Assembly: GCA_964019135.1 (NCBI GenBank)
Contig: OZ025248.1
Coordinates: forward strand, 48,167,670 to 48,231,669
Reading direction: 5' to 3'
DNA: 64,000 bases
Source of the DNA: Arenicola marina
Lineage: Eukaryota > Annelida > Polychaeta > Arenicolidae
The notes beneath the pieces were generated by a model. It searched no databases, was not told the DNA's origin, and worked only from the letters and a program-made list of their open reading frames with translations. Positions 47,276 to 58,400 of the stretch are shown here, in pieces; positions within the stretch are counted from its first letter, which is position 1; each line of letters begins with the position of its first letter. The translations under genes and the position numbers were made by a program.

Positions 47276-47369
47276 GTGCTCTCTCCCCCTCTCTCTCTCT
47301 CCCTCTCTCTCTCTTTCTCTCTCCCTCTCTCTCTCTCTCCCTCCCCCTCCCTGTCTCTTTCTCTCTCTA
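47276..47369 (+). repeat. (CT)n microsatellite
   Basis: Nearly pure CT with interspersed CCC, ending in CTCTCTAG. It could act as a strong polypyrimidine tract on the plus strand, but the following frame is unrecognised. Confidence 0.95.
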
Positions 47370-47670
47370 GTTACCGAAATATTTTCGCACCTGACAATAC
47401 CGTCTCCATTTCCCAGACGAAAACTCGCGAAGCGCCCTGCAGCTGCGGGGAGGGGGCGTGGGAGAGGGGTGGTATGTGGGAAGAAATGTGCGCGCCGTCG
47501 AGATGGGGGTCAGCGAATGTATGTGGCCGTCATAACCAAACTCTGTCCCTCCCCTCATCACCCTCCCCCTACTCCCCCCCCCCTTCCCTGGCGTACCCCT
47601 GCCTGCCGACCCTGCACTCCCCTACCTGCTGCGCGATGACGTGCCGGCTAACACAAACAACCTCCCACAG

Positions 47671-47796
47671 ATGTGTACGTCCGGGGGATTGGCCAACAAA
47701 AATGAACGTCGGTCGTTGTGGTGTGTATATTGGGTCAGCCTCTCTGGTGGCAAGCCTCCGCTCGCCAAGGTTGGAGGGCCGATAGCAGGCGGATAA
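47671..47796 (+). CDS. candidate 3'-terminal exon, unrecognised
   Basis: Acceptor-like AACAACCTCCCACAG ends at 47670. The next 41 codons (starting MCTSGGLANKN) are open to a TAA at 47794-47796, and AATAAA follows at 47804-47809. The 19-bp minisatellite starts 32 bases after the signal. It sits on the opposite strand inside the PET gene intron, so it would be a nested gene. No homology is recognised and the pattern may be chance. Confidence 0.18.
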   Translation: MCTSGGLANKNERRSLWCVYWVSLSGGKPPLAKVGGPIAGG

Positions 47797-47840
47797 TCAA
47801 GTGAATAAACTTTGTACTGTTCTGAACCTCAAACGCTAGT

Positions 47841-48563
47841 ACGACCAGGGGACGCCAGTACAACCAGGGGGCGCCCTACGACCAGGGGACGCCAGGACGA
47901 CCAGGGGACACCAGTACGACCAGGGGGCGCCCTACGACCAGGGGACGCCAGGACGACCAGGGGACGCCAGTACGACCAGGGGGCGCCCCACGACCAGGGG
48001 ACGCCAGTACGACTAGGGGGCGCCAGTACGACCAGGGGACACCAGTACGACCAGGGGGCGCCCAACGACCAGGGGACGCCAGTACGACCAGCAGGGGACA
48101 TCAGTACGACCAGGGGACGCCAGTACGACCAGGGGTCGCCAGTACGACCAGGGGACGGCAGTACGACCAGGGGACGCCCGTACGACCAGGGGACGCCAGT
48201 ACGACCAGGGGGCCCCCTACGACCAGGGGACGCCAGGACGACCAGGGGACACCAGTACGACCAGGGGGCGCCCTACGACCAGGGGACGCCAGTACGACCA
48301 GGGGACGCCACTACGACCAGGGGACGCCAGTACGACCAGGGGACGCCAGTACGACCAGGGGACTCCAGTACGACCAGGGGACGCCAGTACGACTAGGGAA
48401 CGCCAGTACGACCAGGGGGCGCCCTACGACCAGGGGACGCCAGGACGACCAGGGGACACCAGGACGACCAGGGGACGCCAGTACGACCAGGGGACGCCAG
48501 GACGACCAGGGGACGCCAGGACGACCAGGGGACGCCAGTACGACCATGGGACGCCAGTACGAC
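47841..48563. repeat. 18/19-bp minisatellite, about 38 copies
   Basis: Unit ACGACCAGGGGACGCCAGT (19 bp), with an 18-bp class ACGACCAGGGGGCGCCCT and GGACACC, GGACGGC variants. It is very GC-rich. The alternating two classes form repeated blocks on the left half; the right half is mostly the 19-bp class. Confidence 0.96.
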
Positions 48564-49839
48564 ACATTTGTCAATTAACTAGTACCTCCATGTATTAACA
48601 AGTATTTTCATAAATATATCTGGAACTAATCTTCAAAGCTACGCCAAGAGGTCGAATAAAACAGTCCAGGTGCCAGGGTGGCCACGGGGTGGTTCCCACC
48701 ATCTCTCTCCAGCTCAGATCCTGATCAACACACCGTCTGCTCACAAGATCCCTTTTCTTCCCTAGAGATCTGACTGACAAGAGCCGCTCCCCTTTCGGGT
48801 GACACCTTCCCGGGACACAGATTAGCTGTGCTCACGAGGCAAAAATAGAGATGCCACCGCGCTATATACATTATATATACCAGGACTTCTACAAAGACGT
48901 GCCAACACACCGAGACAGCCTATAACATACCATAATATTTTTTGCAGGGTGTGAAGGTAGCAACGTTAATATATATATACAATTAAACATTCTAAACAGA
49001 ATACGGAGTTACGTTTGCAGGCACTATATTAACGGTCGTGACAGTGTCTCGCGGCTCCTCCCAGTCAAGTCTCGCGCACAGACGGATCGTGGTCTGTTTG
49101 AATGGCTGTGAACAATGATCCACAAAAACTACAGCCATCATCATCATCTTTTTTTTATGGCTATATATATCCATGAACCGTCCGCACTAGTTAAGTCCAC
49201 ATTACACGGCCCTTGGACATCAAAGGGATCCCGAGCAAAGCGGAATAAGAAAAAAGTCTGTAATAGCGCACCTGCATAAGTAAGCTGTGTCAATACACAG
49301 CGTTTGCCATTTGTTTAGCATTTTTTCTCAGTTCTCAGCAACAGCGTCCAGCTCTCCGCCTCTCGGCACGCAGGCTGTTTCTCTTAAGTCGGTTAGTATG
49401 CCACGATAAAACACCGGGATTTATAGACCAGGTCAGCAGTGAAGCGACATCATTACATATCTTATTAGAAAACTAAACGCCCGAGGTAAATGCAACAGTA
49501 TAACAACATATGCTTGGAAATAAAACAGTTTATTGGGCAATTATCCAACTGATGCAATTGAGACGTCAAATAAAAATAGTTCAGGTGGTCAGACCACTTG
49601 GAAGGTTTGTTCGGTGTCTTTTACCACTTTTCTGTTTTTCGTACAGACCTCTGTAAGCTTAGCTTGGCGCTGAAACGACCACATCTAGGACCAGGGGGTC
49701 AGGCCATTACAGCGAAATGCAGTTAAGCCGCAATGCAGTATGATCCTGTGGTAATTGACGTGAGAACAAAGCCTTTCTGCTGAAGCTCGTGGCGTACGTG
49801 CCGCTCAATTGCAGGTGACTACAGACTAATTGCATTTAG
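48564..49839. other. unique intronic sequence, no exon seen
   Basis: AT-richer sequence with (TA)n near 48970-48980 and an ATCATCATCATC run near 49137. Nothing coding or RNA-like recognised. Confidence 0.4.
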
Positions 49840-50193
49840 CGTGTAGTTAATACTTTAGTACTGGTCCTTTGCATGCAGCGTTTGGTAAATACTTTGACAG
49901 CGATCGAATTGCATGTAGCGTTGAGTAAATATTTTAATACGGGTCAACTGCATGTAGCGTTCAGTAAATACTTTAACGACGGGCCAATTACATGTAGCAT
50001 TCAGTAAATACTGTGATTACGGGAAAATACTTTGACTACGAGACAATTGCATGTAGCGTTCAGTAAATATTTTGACAGCGAGCCAATTGCATGTAGCGTT
50101 CAGTAAATACTTTGACAGCGAGCCAATTGCATGTAGCGTTCAGTAAATACTTTGACTACGGGCCAATTCCATGTAGCGTTCAGTAAATACTTT
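49840..50193. repeat. 40-bp minisatellite, about 9 copies (GTAGCGTTCAGTAAATAC type)
   Basis: Unit GCATGTAGCGTTCAGTAAAT plus ACTTTGACAGCGAGCCAATT, period about 40, with a shortened unit near 50010-50040. The left units are most diverged. It is unrelated to the other 40-bp array. Each unit contains TTCAGTAAAT, weakly donor-like on the plus strand. Confidence 0.9.
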
Positions 50194-50410
50194 GACCCAT
50201 GACGATACCCTGTTAGTGAAACGATATGATCCAATCAACGACAATCATAACCTACCCATGACGATACCCTGGCAATGGTACGCTATGACACGATCATTGG
50301 TAGTCATGACGCATCCATGTCGATACCCTGGCAGAGTGTCCTATATGTGTGACGCAAGATCGGGTTTGTGGGGTAGAGTGGTAATTAATACCATGAGAAA
50401 TCTACACCCA
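50194..50410. repeat. three diverged copies around GACGATACCCTG
   Basis: ATGACGATACCCTG recurs near 50200, 50258 and 50318 (last copy ATGTCGATACCCTG), about 59 bases apart, with diverged spacers. Confidence 0.6.
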
Positions 50411-53400
50411 TCTGACTTGTAAGACTCCAGACCGGCGGGCATCCCTCTGACATACCTTGTCAGGCTACAGACCGGCGGGCATCCCTCCGACATACCTTGT
50501 GAGGCTCCAGACCGGCGGGCATCCCTCTGACATACCTTGTCAGGCTCCAGACCGGCGGGCATCCCTCTGACATACCTTGTCAGGCTCCAGACCGGCGGGC
50601 ATCCCTCTGACATACCTTGTCAGGCTCCAGACCGGCGGGCGTCCCTCTGACATACCTTGTGAGGCTCCAGACCGGCGGGCGTCCCTCCGACATACCTTGT
50701 GAGGCTGCAGACCGGCGGGCATCCCTCTGACATACCTTGTGAGGCTCCAGACCGGCGGGCATCCCTCTGACATACCTTGTGAGGCTCCAGGCCGGCGGGC
50801 ATCCCTCCGACATACCTTGTGAGGCTCCAGACCGGCGGGCATCCCTCTGACATACCTTGTCAGGCTCCAGACCGGCGGGCATCCCTCTGACATACCTTGT
50901 GAGGCTCCAGACCGGCGGGCATCCCTCCGACATACCTTGTGAGGCTCCAGACCGGCGGGCATCCCTCTGACATAACTTGTCAGGCTCCAGACCGGCGGGC
51001 ATCCCTCTGACATACCTTGTGAGGCTCCAGACCGGCGGGCATCCCTCCGACATACCTTGTGAGGCTCCAGACCGGCGGGCATCCCTCCGACATACCTTGT
51101 GAGGCTCCAGACCGGCGGGCATCCCTCTGACATACCTTGTGAGGCTCCAGACCGGCGGGCATCCCTCTGACATACCTTGTCAGGCTCCAGACCGGCGGGC
51201 ATCCCTCCGACATACCTTGTGAGGCTCCAGACCGGCGGGCATCCCTCCGACATACCTTGTGAGGCTCCAGACCGGCGGGCATCCCTCTGACATACCTTGT
51301 CAGGCTCCAGACCGGCGGGCATCCCTCTGACATACCTTGTGAGGCTCCAGACCGGCGGGCATCCCTCTGACATACCTTGTCAGGCTCCAGACCGGCGGGC
51401 GTCCCTCTGACATACCTTGTCAGGCTCCAGACCGGCGGGCGTCCCTCCGACATACCTTGTGAGGCTGCAGACCGGCGGGCATCCCTCTGACATACCTTGT
51501 GAGGCTCCAGACCGGCGGGCATCCCTCTGACATACCTTGTGAGGCTCCAGGCCGGCGGGCATCCCTCCGACATACCTTGTGAGGCTCCAGACCGGCGGGC
51601 ATCCCTCCGACATACCTTGTGAGGCTCCAGACCGGCGGGCATCCCTCTGACATACCTTGTCAGGCTCCAGACCGGCGGGCATCCCTCTGACATACCTTGT
51701 GAGGCTCCAGACCGGCGGGCATCCCTCTGACATACCTTGTCAGGCTCCAGACCGGCGGGCGTCCCTCTGACATACCTTGTGAGGCTCCAGACCGGCGGGC
51801 GTCCCTCCGACATACCTTGTGAGGCTGCAGACCGGCGGGCATCCCTCTGACATACCTTGTGAGGCTCCAGACCGGCGGGCATCCCTCTGACATACCTTGT
51901 GAGGCTCCAGGCCGGCGGGCATCCCTCCGACATACCTTGTGAGGCTCCAGACCGGCGGGCATCCCTCCGACATACCTTGCGAGGCTCGAGACCGGCGGGC
52001 ATCCCTCTGACATACCTTGTCAGGCTCCAGACCGGCGGGCATCCCTCTGACATACCTTGTGAGGCTCCAGACCGGCGGGCATCCCTCTGACATACCTTGT
52101 CAGGCTCCAGACCGGCGGGCGTCCCTCTGACATACCTTGTGAGGCTCCAGGCCGGCGGGCATCCCTCTGACATACCTTGTGAGGCTCCAGACCGGCGGGC
52201 ATCCCTCTGACATACCTTGTGAGGCTCCAGACCGGCGGGCATCCCTCCGACATACCTTGTGAGGCTCCAGACCGGCGGGCATCCCTCTGACATACCTTGT
52301 GAGGCTCCAGGCCGGCGGGCATCCCTCCGACATACCTTGTGAGGCTCCAGACCGGCGGGCATCCCTCCGACATACCTTGTGAGGCTCCAGACCGGCGGGC
52401 ATCCCTCCGACATACCTTGTCAGGCTCCAGACCAGCGGGCATCCCTCCGACATACTTTGTGAGGCTCGAGACCGGCGGGCATCCCTCTGACATACCTTGA
52501 GAGGCTCCAGACCGGCGGGCATCCCTCTGACATACCTTGTGAGGCTCCAGACCGGCGGGCATCCCACTGATATAACTTGTGAGACTCCAGACCGGCGGGC
52601 ATCCCTCTGACATACCTTGTGAGGCTCCAGACCGGCGGGCATCCCACTGACATACCTTGTGAGGCTCCAGACCGGCGGGCATCCCTCCGACTTACCTTGT
52701 GAGGCTCCAGACCGGCGGGCATCCCACTGACATACCTTGTCAGGCTCCAGACCGGCGGGCATCCCTCTGACAAACCTGTGAGGCTCCAGACCGGCGGGCA
52801 TCCCTCTGACATACCTTGTGAGGCTTCAAACCGGCGGGCATCCCTCCGACATACCTTGTCAGGCTCCAGACCGGCGGGCGTCCCTCTGGCATACCTTGTG
52901 AGGCTCCAGACCGGCGGGCATCCCACTGACAGAACTTGTGAGGCTCCAGACCAGCGGGCATCCCACTGACATACCTTGTGAGGCTCCAGACCAGCGGGCA
53001 TCCCTTCGACATACCTTGTGAGGCTCCAGACCGGCGGGCATCCCTCTGACATACTTTGTGAGGCTCCAGACCGGCGGGCATCCCTCCGACATACCTTGTG
53101 AGGCTCCAGACCGGCGGGCATCCCTCCGACATACCTTGTGAGGCTCCAGACCGGCGGGCATCCCTCTGACATACCTTGTCAGGCTCCAGACCGGCGGGCA
53201 TCCCTCCGACATACCTTGTGAGGCTCCAGACCGGCGGGCATCCCACTGACATACCTTGTGAGGCTCCAGACCAGCGGGCATTCCTTCGACATACCTTGTG
53301 AGGCTCCAGACCGGCGGGCGTCCCTCCGACATACCTTGTGAGGCTCCAGACCAGCGGGCATCCCACTGACATACCTTGTGAGGCTCCAGACCAGCGGGCA

Positions 53401-54201
53401 TTCCTTCGACATACCTTGTGAGGCTCCAGACCGGCGGGCATCCCTCCGACATACCTTGTGAGGCTCCAGACCGGCGGGCATCCCTCCGACATACCTTGTG
53501 AGGCTCCAGACCGGCGAGCATCCCTCTGACATACCTTGTGAGGCTCCAGACCGGCGGGCATCCCTCCGACATACCTTGTGAGGCTCCAGACCGGCGGGCA
53601 TCCCTCCGACATACCTTGTGAGGCTCCAGACCGGCGGGCATCCCTCCGACATACCTTGTGAGGCTCCAGACAGGCGGGCATCCCTCTGACATACCTTGTC
53701 AGGCTCCAGACCGGCGGGCATCCCTCTGACATACCTTGTGAGGCTCCAGACCGGCGGGCATCCCTCTGACATACCTTGTGAGGCTCCAGACCGGCGAGCA
53801 TCCCTCTGACATACCTTGTGAGGCTCCAGACCGGCGGGCATCCCTCTGACATACCTTGTGAGGCTCCAGACCGGCGGGCATCCCTCCGACATACCTTGTG
53901 AGGCTCCAGACCGGCGGGCATCCCTCAGACATACCTTGTGAGGCTCCAGACCGGCGGGCATCCCTCTGACATACCTTGTGAGGCTCCAGACCGGCGGGCA
54001 TCCCTCCGACATACCTTGTGAGGCTCCAGACCGGCGGGCATCCCTCCGACATACCTTGTGAGGCTCCAGACCGGCGGGCGTCCCTCCGACATACCTTGTG
54101 AGGCTCCAGACCGGCGGGCATCCCTCTGACATACCTTGTGAGGCTCCAGACCGGCGGGCATCCCTCTGACATACCTTGTGAGGCTCCAGACCGGCGGGCA
54201 T
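50411..54201 (-). repeat. 40-bp minisatellite made of PET exon end plus donor, about 94 copies
   Basis: On the minus strand each unit is 27 bases of exon end (encoding MPAGLEPHK) plus 13 bases of intron start, GTATGTCAGAGGG. The exon-proximal unit overlaps the true exon end at 54175-54201. The array then fills the first 3.76 kb of the intron. Most units keep AAGGTATGT intact; variants are G/A and C/T changes such as ACATACC/ACATACT and GAGGC/CAGGC. A one-base deletion lies near 52774. Period 40 rotates frames, and all three minus frames remain open over long stretches. Unit variants recur as blocks (for example GCATCC/GCGTCC orders near 50.6, 51.4 and 51.8 kb). Confidence 0.97.
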
Positions 54202-54343
54202 CCAGGCGTAGCCCATCCGCAGGACAGCATCCTTGTTCGCCTGTTCCGTGCACGGCCAACCCAGCCTCTCCCAGACGTACACAAAGCTACGGTGGTAGAT
54301 GTCGTGCACCTCCCTCGGACACTTACAGTTGACACAAATATGC
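54175..54343 (-). CDS. PET-domain protein (TES/LIMPET-like), Cys-rich to PET exon
   Basis: 169 bases: one base completes the split Arg codon from the previous exon, then 56 codons. The acceptor is TCTTATTTTCGTTTCAG. The first residues, HICVNCKCPREVHDIYH, finish the conserved Cys-rich module of Testin/LMCD1/LIMPET proteins (W-R-x-I-C-x-N-C-K-C). WERLGW follows, and the end GYAWMPAGLEPHK is the opening of the PET domain (YAW-x-P-x-GL-x-P). The donor is AAG/GTATGT. Joined in phase 0 to the exon starting VEEYMDQL, the PET domain reads through without a gap, which supports both boundaries. The last 27 bases are the seed of the 40-bp array filling the next intron. Each of the roughly 94 copies offers an equivalent donor, so the exact splice point used cannot be told from sequence. 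Confidence 0.9.
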
Positions 54344-54634
54344 CTGAAACGAAAATAAGACATCAATAAAAATGATTACAAAATTATCATAACGCACCTG
54401 TGCAAGGTTCCGCGAAGGAATATACAAAGGCTGAGATAGCGGAAACATTTTAACTCTTTACTGATTCTGCGCTGCAGGTTAATAATATGGAACTATTGAT
54501 CATCGTCAATTTAAAGTAAAGTTAAAATTACTTTGTTACAGTGACACATACAAGCTATACACTCATGGCCTTGACCTTCGCTGCCACATATTTAAACATA
54601 TGGAGATAGTTATTTCTCCACGCAGTCTGCGCAC

Positions 54635-54720
54635 CTCCATGCATGTTGTTGAAATCCAGAGCACTTTTCATCACAAGACAGACATGGTCTTCCCAAGTCT
54701 ACTTCGTCCACGACAATAGT
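54635..54720 (-). CDS. PET-domain protein (TES/LIMPET-like), N-terminal Cys-rich exon
   Basis: 86 bases between acceptor TTTCATGTTTCGTGTTGCAG and donor AG/GTGCGC. It encodes TIVVDEVDLGRPCLSCDEKC followed by SGFQQHAW and the first two bases of an Arg codon completed by the next exon. The pattern C-x2-C-x-E-K-C-x-GF-x2-H-x-WR is the N-terminal Cys-rich signature shared by Testin, LMCD1 and LIMPET and lacking in Prickle, which places the gene in that branch. The upstream frame and the initiator methionine must lie in a further exon above 54.74 kb, which I could not identify. The intron to the next exon is 291 bases and free of minisatellite, unlike the following two. Confidence 0.82.
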
Positions 54721-55430
54721 CTGCAACACGAAACATGAAAAAACGTAAATGTAACTAACAAAATATTATGAGGAGAGGAGAAACTGAGGAGAGAGAAACT
54801 GACTAAAGATCTGGGGGTGGGCGGGGTAGGCGGGGGGCGGGGATGGGGAACGCGAGGGTGGGCTAGGGTAGGGCCAACCGATCCAACTTATCTCTATCGT
54901 TCCCTCTAAGATGTTTCTTTAGATCACCCCCCCCCCCCTTCCATCTGGCAATCAACTGGTTCGTCCCGGAGCCGCTCTTCCAGTACGGCGGATACGAGCT
55001 GTCTCATTGGTGGTGACGGCAAAGTTTGCCTAGTGAACAAGCACCAATCATTAACTCAGAAATTGCTCCATTATACATAATGAATATACCGGTATAGCAA
55101 ACACGTTCCAGCCTATGTCAATATGATAACACACATCCGGGGCGGTCTTACAAAGACCAAAAACAACGGTGAAACCAGACGGACGCGCCAAGAATAACAT
55201 GTGAAAACCTCTCGCTGTCCGTCGACACAAACAGTAGGCGCCGAGGAGACGGACACGATGGTTGATCTCGAAATAAAAGAAGTCTTCTGTTTGCACCGGC
55301 TCAAGTGACCACAAATTGGTCCGATGGGCAGATAAGGAAGGCCCGCGCGCCCAGTTGTCATTGTCATACGCTGCGTACATGGTTACGAAGTTGCCCACCA
55401 GAGGGAAGCACATCTAAAGTTGAATATTGA
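54721..55430. other. unique sequence upstream of the PET exons
   Basis: Expected to contain the upstream intron or first exon of the minus-strand gene. A minus frame of 120 codons (55413-55051) follows an AG at TTCAACTTTAG and starts MCFPLVGNFVTMYAAYDND. It shows no family resemblance and no join in phase to the Cys-rich exon could be established. G-rich tract near 54812-54845; C run near 54926. Confidence 0.35.
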
Positions 55431-58400
55431 ACCATTTTGCTGCTGAATAGGGCATCGTCATGTTGAATCTGCATCCCCGGTTACATAGGGCATCGCAATG
55501 CAACGATGTATCTGTATCCCCGGTTACATAGGGCATCGCAATGCAACGATGTATCTGTATCCCCGGTTACATAGGGCATCGCAATGCAACGATGTATCTG
55601 TATCCCCGGTTACATAGGGCATCGCAATGCAATGCTGTATCTGTATCCCCGGTTACATAGGGCATCGCAATGCAACGATGTATCTGTATCCCCGGTTACA
55701 AAGGGCATCGCAACGCAATGATGTATCTGTATCCCCGGTTACATAGGGCCTCGCAATGCAATGATGTATCTGTATCCCCGGTTACATAGGGCATCGCAAT
55801 GCAACGATGTATCTGTATCCCCGGTTACATAGGGCATCGCAATGCAATGCTGTATCTGTATCCCCGGTTACATAGGGCATCGCAATGCAATGATGTATCT
55901 GTATCCCCGGTTACATAGGGCATCACAACGCAATGATGTATCTGTGTCCCCGGTTACATAGGGCATCACAACGCAATGATGTATCTGTATCCCCGGTTAC
56001 ACAGGGCATCACAACGCAATGATGTATCTGTATCCCCGGTTACATAGGGCATCGCAATGCAATGATGTATCTGTATCCCCGGTTACATAGGGCATCGCAA
56101 TGCAATGATGTATCTGTATCCCCGGTTACATAGGGCATCGCAATGCAATGATGTATCTGTATCCCCGGTTACATAGGGCATCGCAATGCAATGATGTATC
56201 TGTATCTCCGGTTACATAGGGCATCGCAATGCAATGATGTATCTGTATCCCCGGTTACATAGGGCATCGCAATGCAACGATGTATCTGTATCCCCGGTTA
56301 CATAGGGCATCGCAATGCAACGATGTATCTGTATCCCCGGTTACATAGGGCATCGCAATGCAATGATGTATCTGTATCCCCGGTTACATAGGGCATCACA
56401 ACGCAATGATGTATCTGTATCCCCGGTTACATAGGGCATCGCAATGCAATGATGTATCTGTATCCCCGGTTACATAGGGCATCACAACGCAATGATGTAT
56501 CTGTATCCCCGGTTACATAGGGCATCGCAATGCAACGATGTATCTGTATCCCCGGTTACATAGGGCATCACAACGCAATGATGTATCTGTATCTCCGGTT
56601 ACACAGGGCATCGCAATGCAATGATGTATCTGTATCTCCGGTTACATAGGGCATCACAACGCAATGATGTATCTGTATCCCCGGTTACATAGGGCATCGC
56701 AATGCAATGATGTATCTGTATCCCCGGTTACATAGGGCATCACAACGCAATGATGTATCTGTATCCCCGGTTACATAGGGCATCGCAATGCAACGATGTA
56801 TCTGTATCCCCGGTTACATAGGGCATCACAACGCAATGATGTATCTGTATCTCCGGTTACACAGGGCATCGCAATGCAATGATGTATCTGTAACCCCGGT
56901 TACACAGGGCATCACAACGCAATGATGTATCTGTATCTCCGGTTACACAGGGCATCGCAATGCAATGATGTATCTGTATCCCCGGTTACATAGGGCATCA
57001 CAACGCAATGATGTATCTGTATCCCCGGTTACACAGGGCATCGCAATGCAATGATGTATCTGTATCCCCGGTTACATAGGGCATCGCAACGCAATGATGT
57101 ATCTGTATCCCCGGTTACACAGGGCATCACAACGCAATGATGTATCTGTATCCCCGGTTACACAGGGCATCACAACGCAATGATGTATCTGTATCTCCGG
57201 TTACACAGGGCATCGCAATGCAATGATGTATCTGTATCCCCGGTTACACAGGGCATCACAACGCAATGATGTATCTGTATCCCCGGTTACACAGGGCATC
57301 GCAATGCAATGATGTATCTGTATCCCCGGTTACATAGGGCATCGCAATGCAACGATGTATCTGTATCCCCGGTTACATAGGGCATCGCAATGCAATGATG
57401 TATCTGTATCCCCGGTTACACAGGGCATCACAACGCAATGATGTATCTGTATCCCCGGTTACACAGGGCATCGCAATGCAATGATGTATCTGTATCCCCG
57501 GTTACATAGGGCATCACAACGCAATGATGTATCTGTATCCCCGGTTACATAGGGCATCACAACGCAATGATGTATCTGTATCTCCGGTTACACAGGGCAT
57601 CGCAATGCAATGATGTATCTGTATCCCCGGTTACACAGGGCATCACAACGCAATGATGTATCTGTATCCCCGGTTACACAGGGCATCGCAATGCAATGAT
57701 GTATCTGTATCCCCGGTTACATAGGGCATCGCAACGCAATGATGTATCTGTATCCCCGGTTACACAGGGCATCGCAATGCAATGATGTATCTGTATCCCC
57801 GGTTACATAGGGCATCACAACGCAATGATGTATCTGTATCCCCGGTTACATAAAGCATCACAACGCAATGATGTATCTGTATCCCCGGTTACACAAGGCA
57901 TCACAACGCAATGATGTATCTGTATCCCCGGTTACATAGGGCATCACAACGCAATGATGTATCTGTATCCCCGGTTACATAGGGCATCACAACGCAATGA
58001 TGCATCTGTATCCCCGGTTACATAGGGCATCACAACGCAATGATGTATCTGTATCCCCGGTTACAAAGGGCATCACAACGCAATGATGTATCTGTATCCC
58101 CGGTTACATAGGGCATCACAACGCAATGATGTATCTGTATCCCCGGTTACATAGGGTATCGCAATGCAATGATGTATCTGTATCCCCGGTTACACAGGGC
58201 ATCACAACGCAATGATGTATCTATATCCCCGGTTACACAAGGCATCACAACGCAATGATGTATCTGTATCCCCGGTTACATAGGGCATCACAACGCAATG
58301 ATGTATCTGTATCCCCGGTTACATAGGGCGTCACAACGCAATGATGTATCTGTATCCCCGGTGACATAGGGCATCACAACGCAATGATGTATCTGTATCC

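Noticed and set aside
55051..55413. 120-codon minus frame as the first exon of the PET gene
   Set aside because: No similarity to the N-terminus of the family and no donor joining in phase to the Cys-rich exon could be found.
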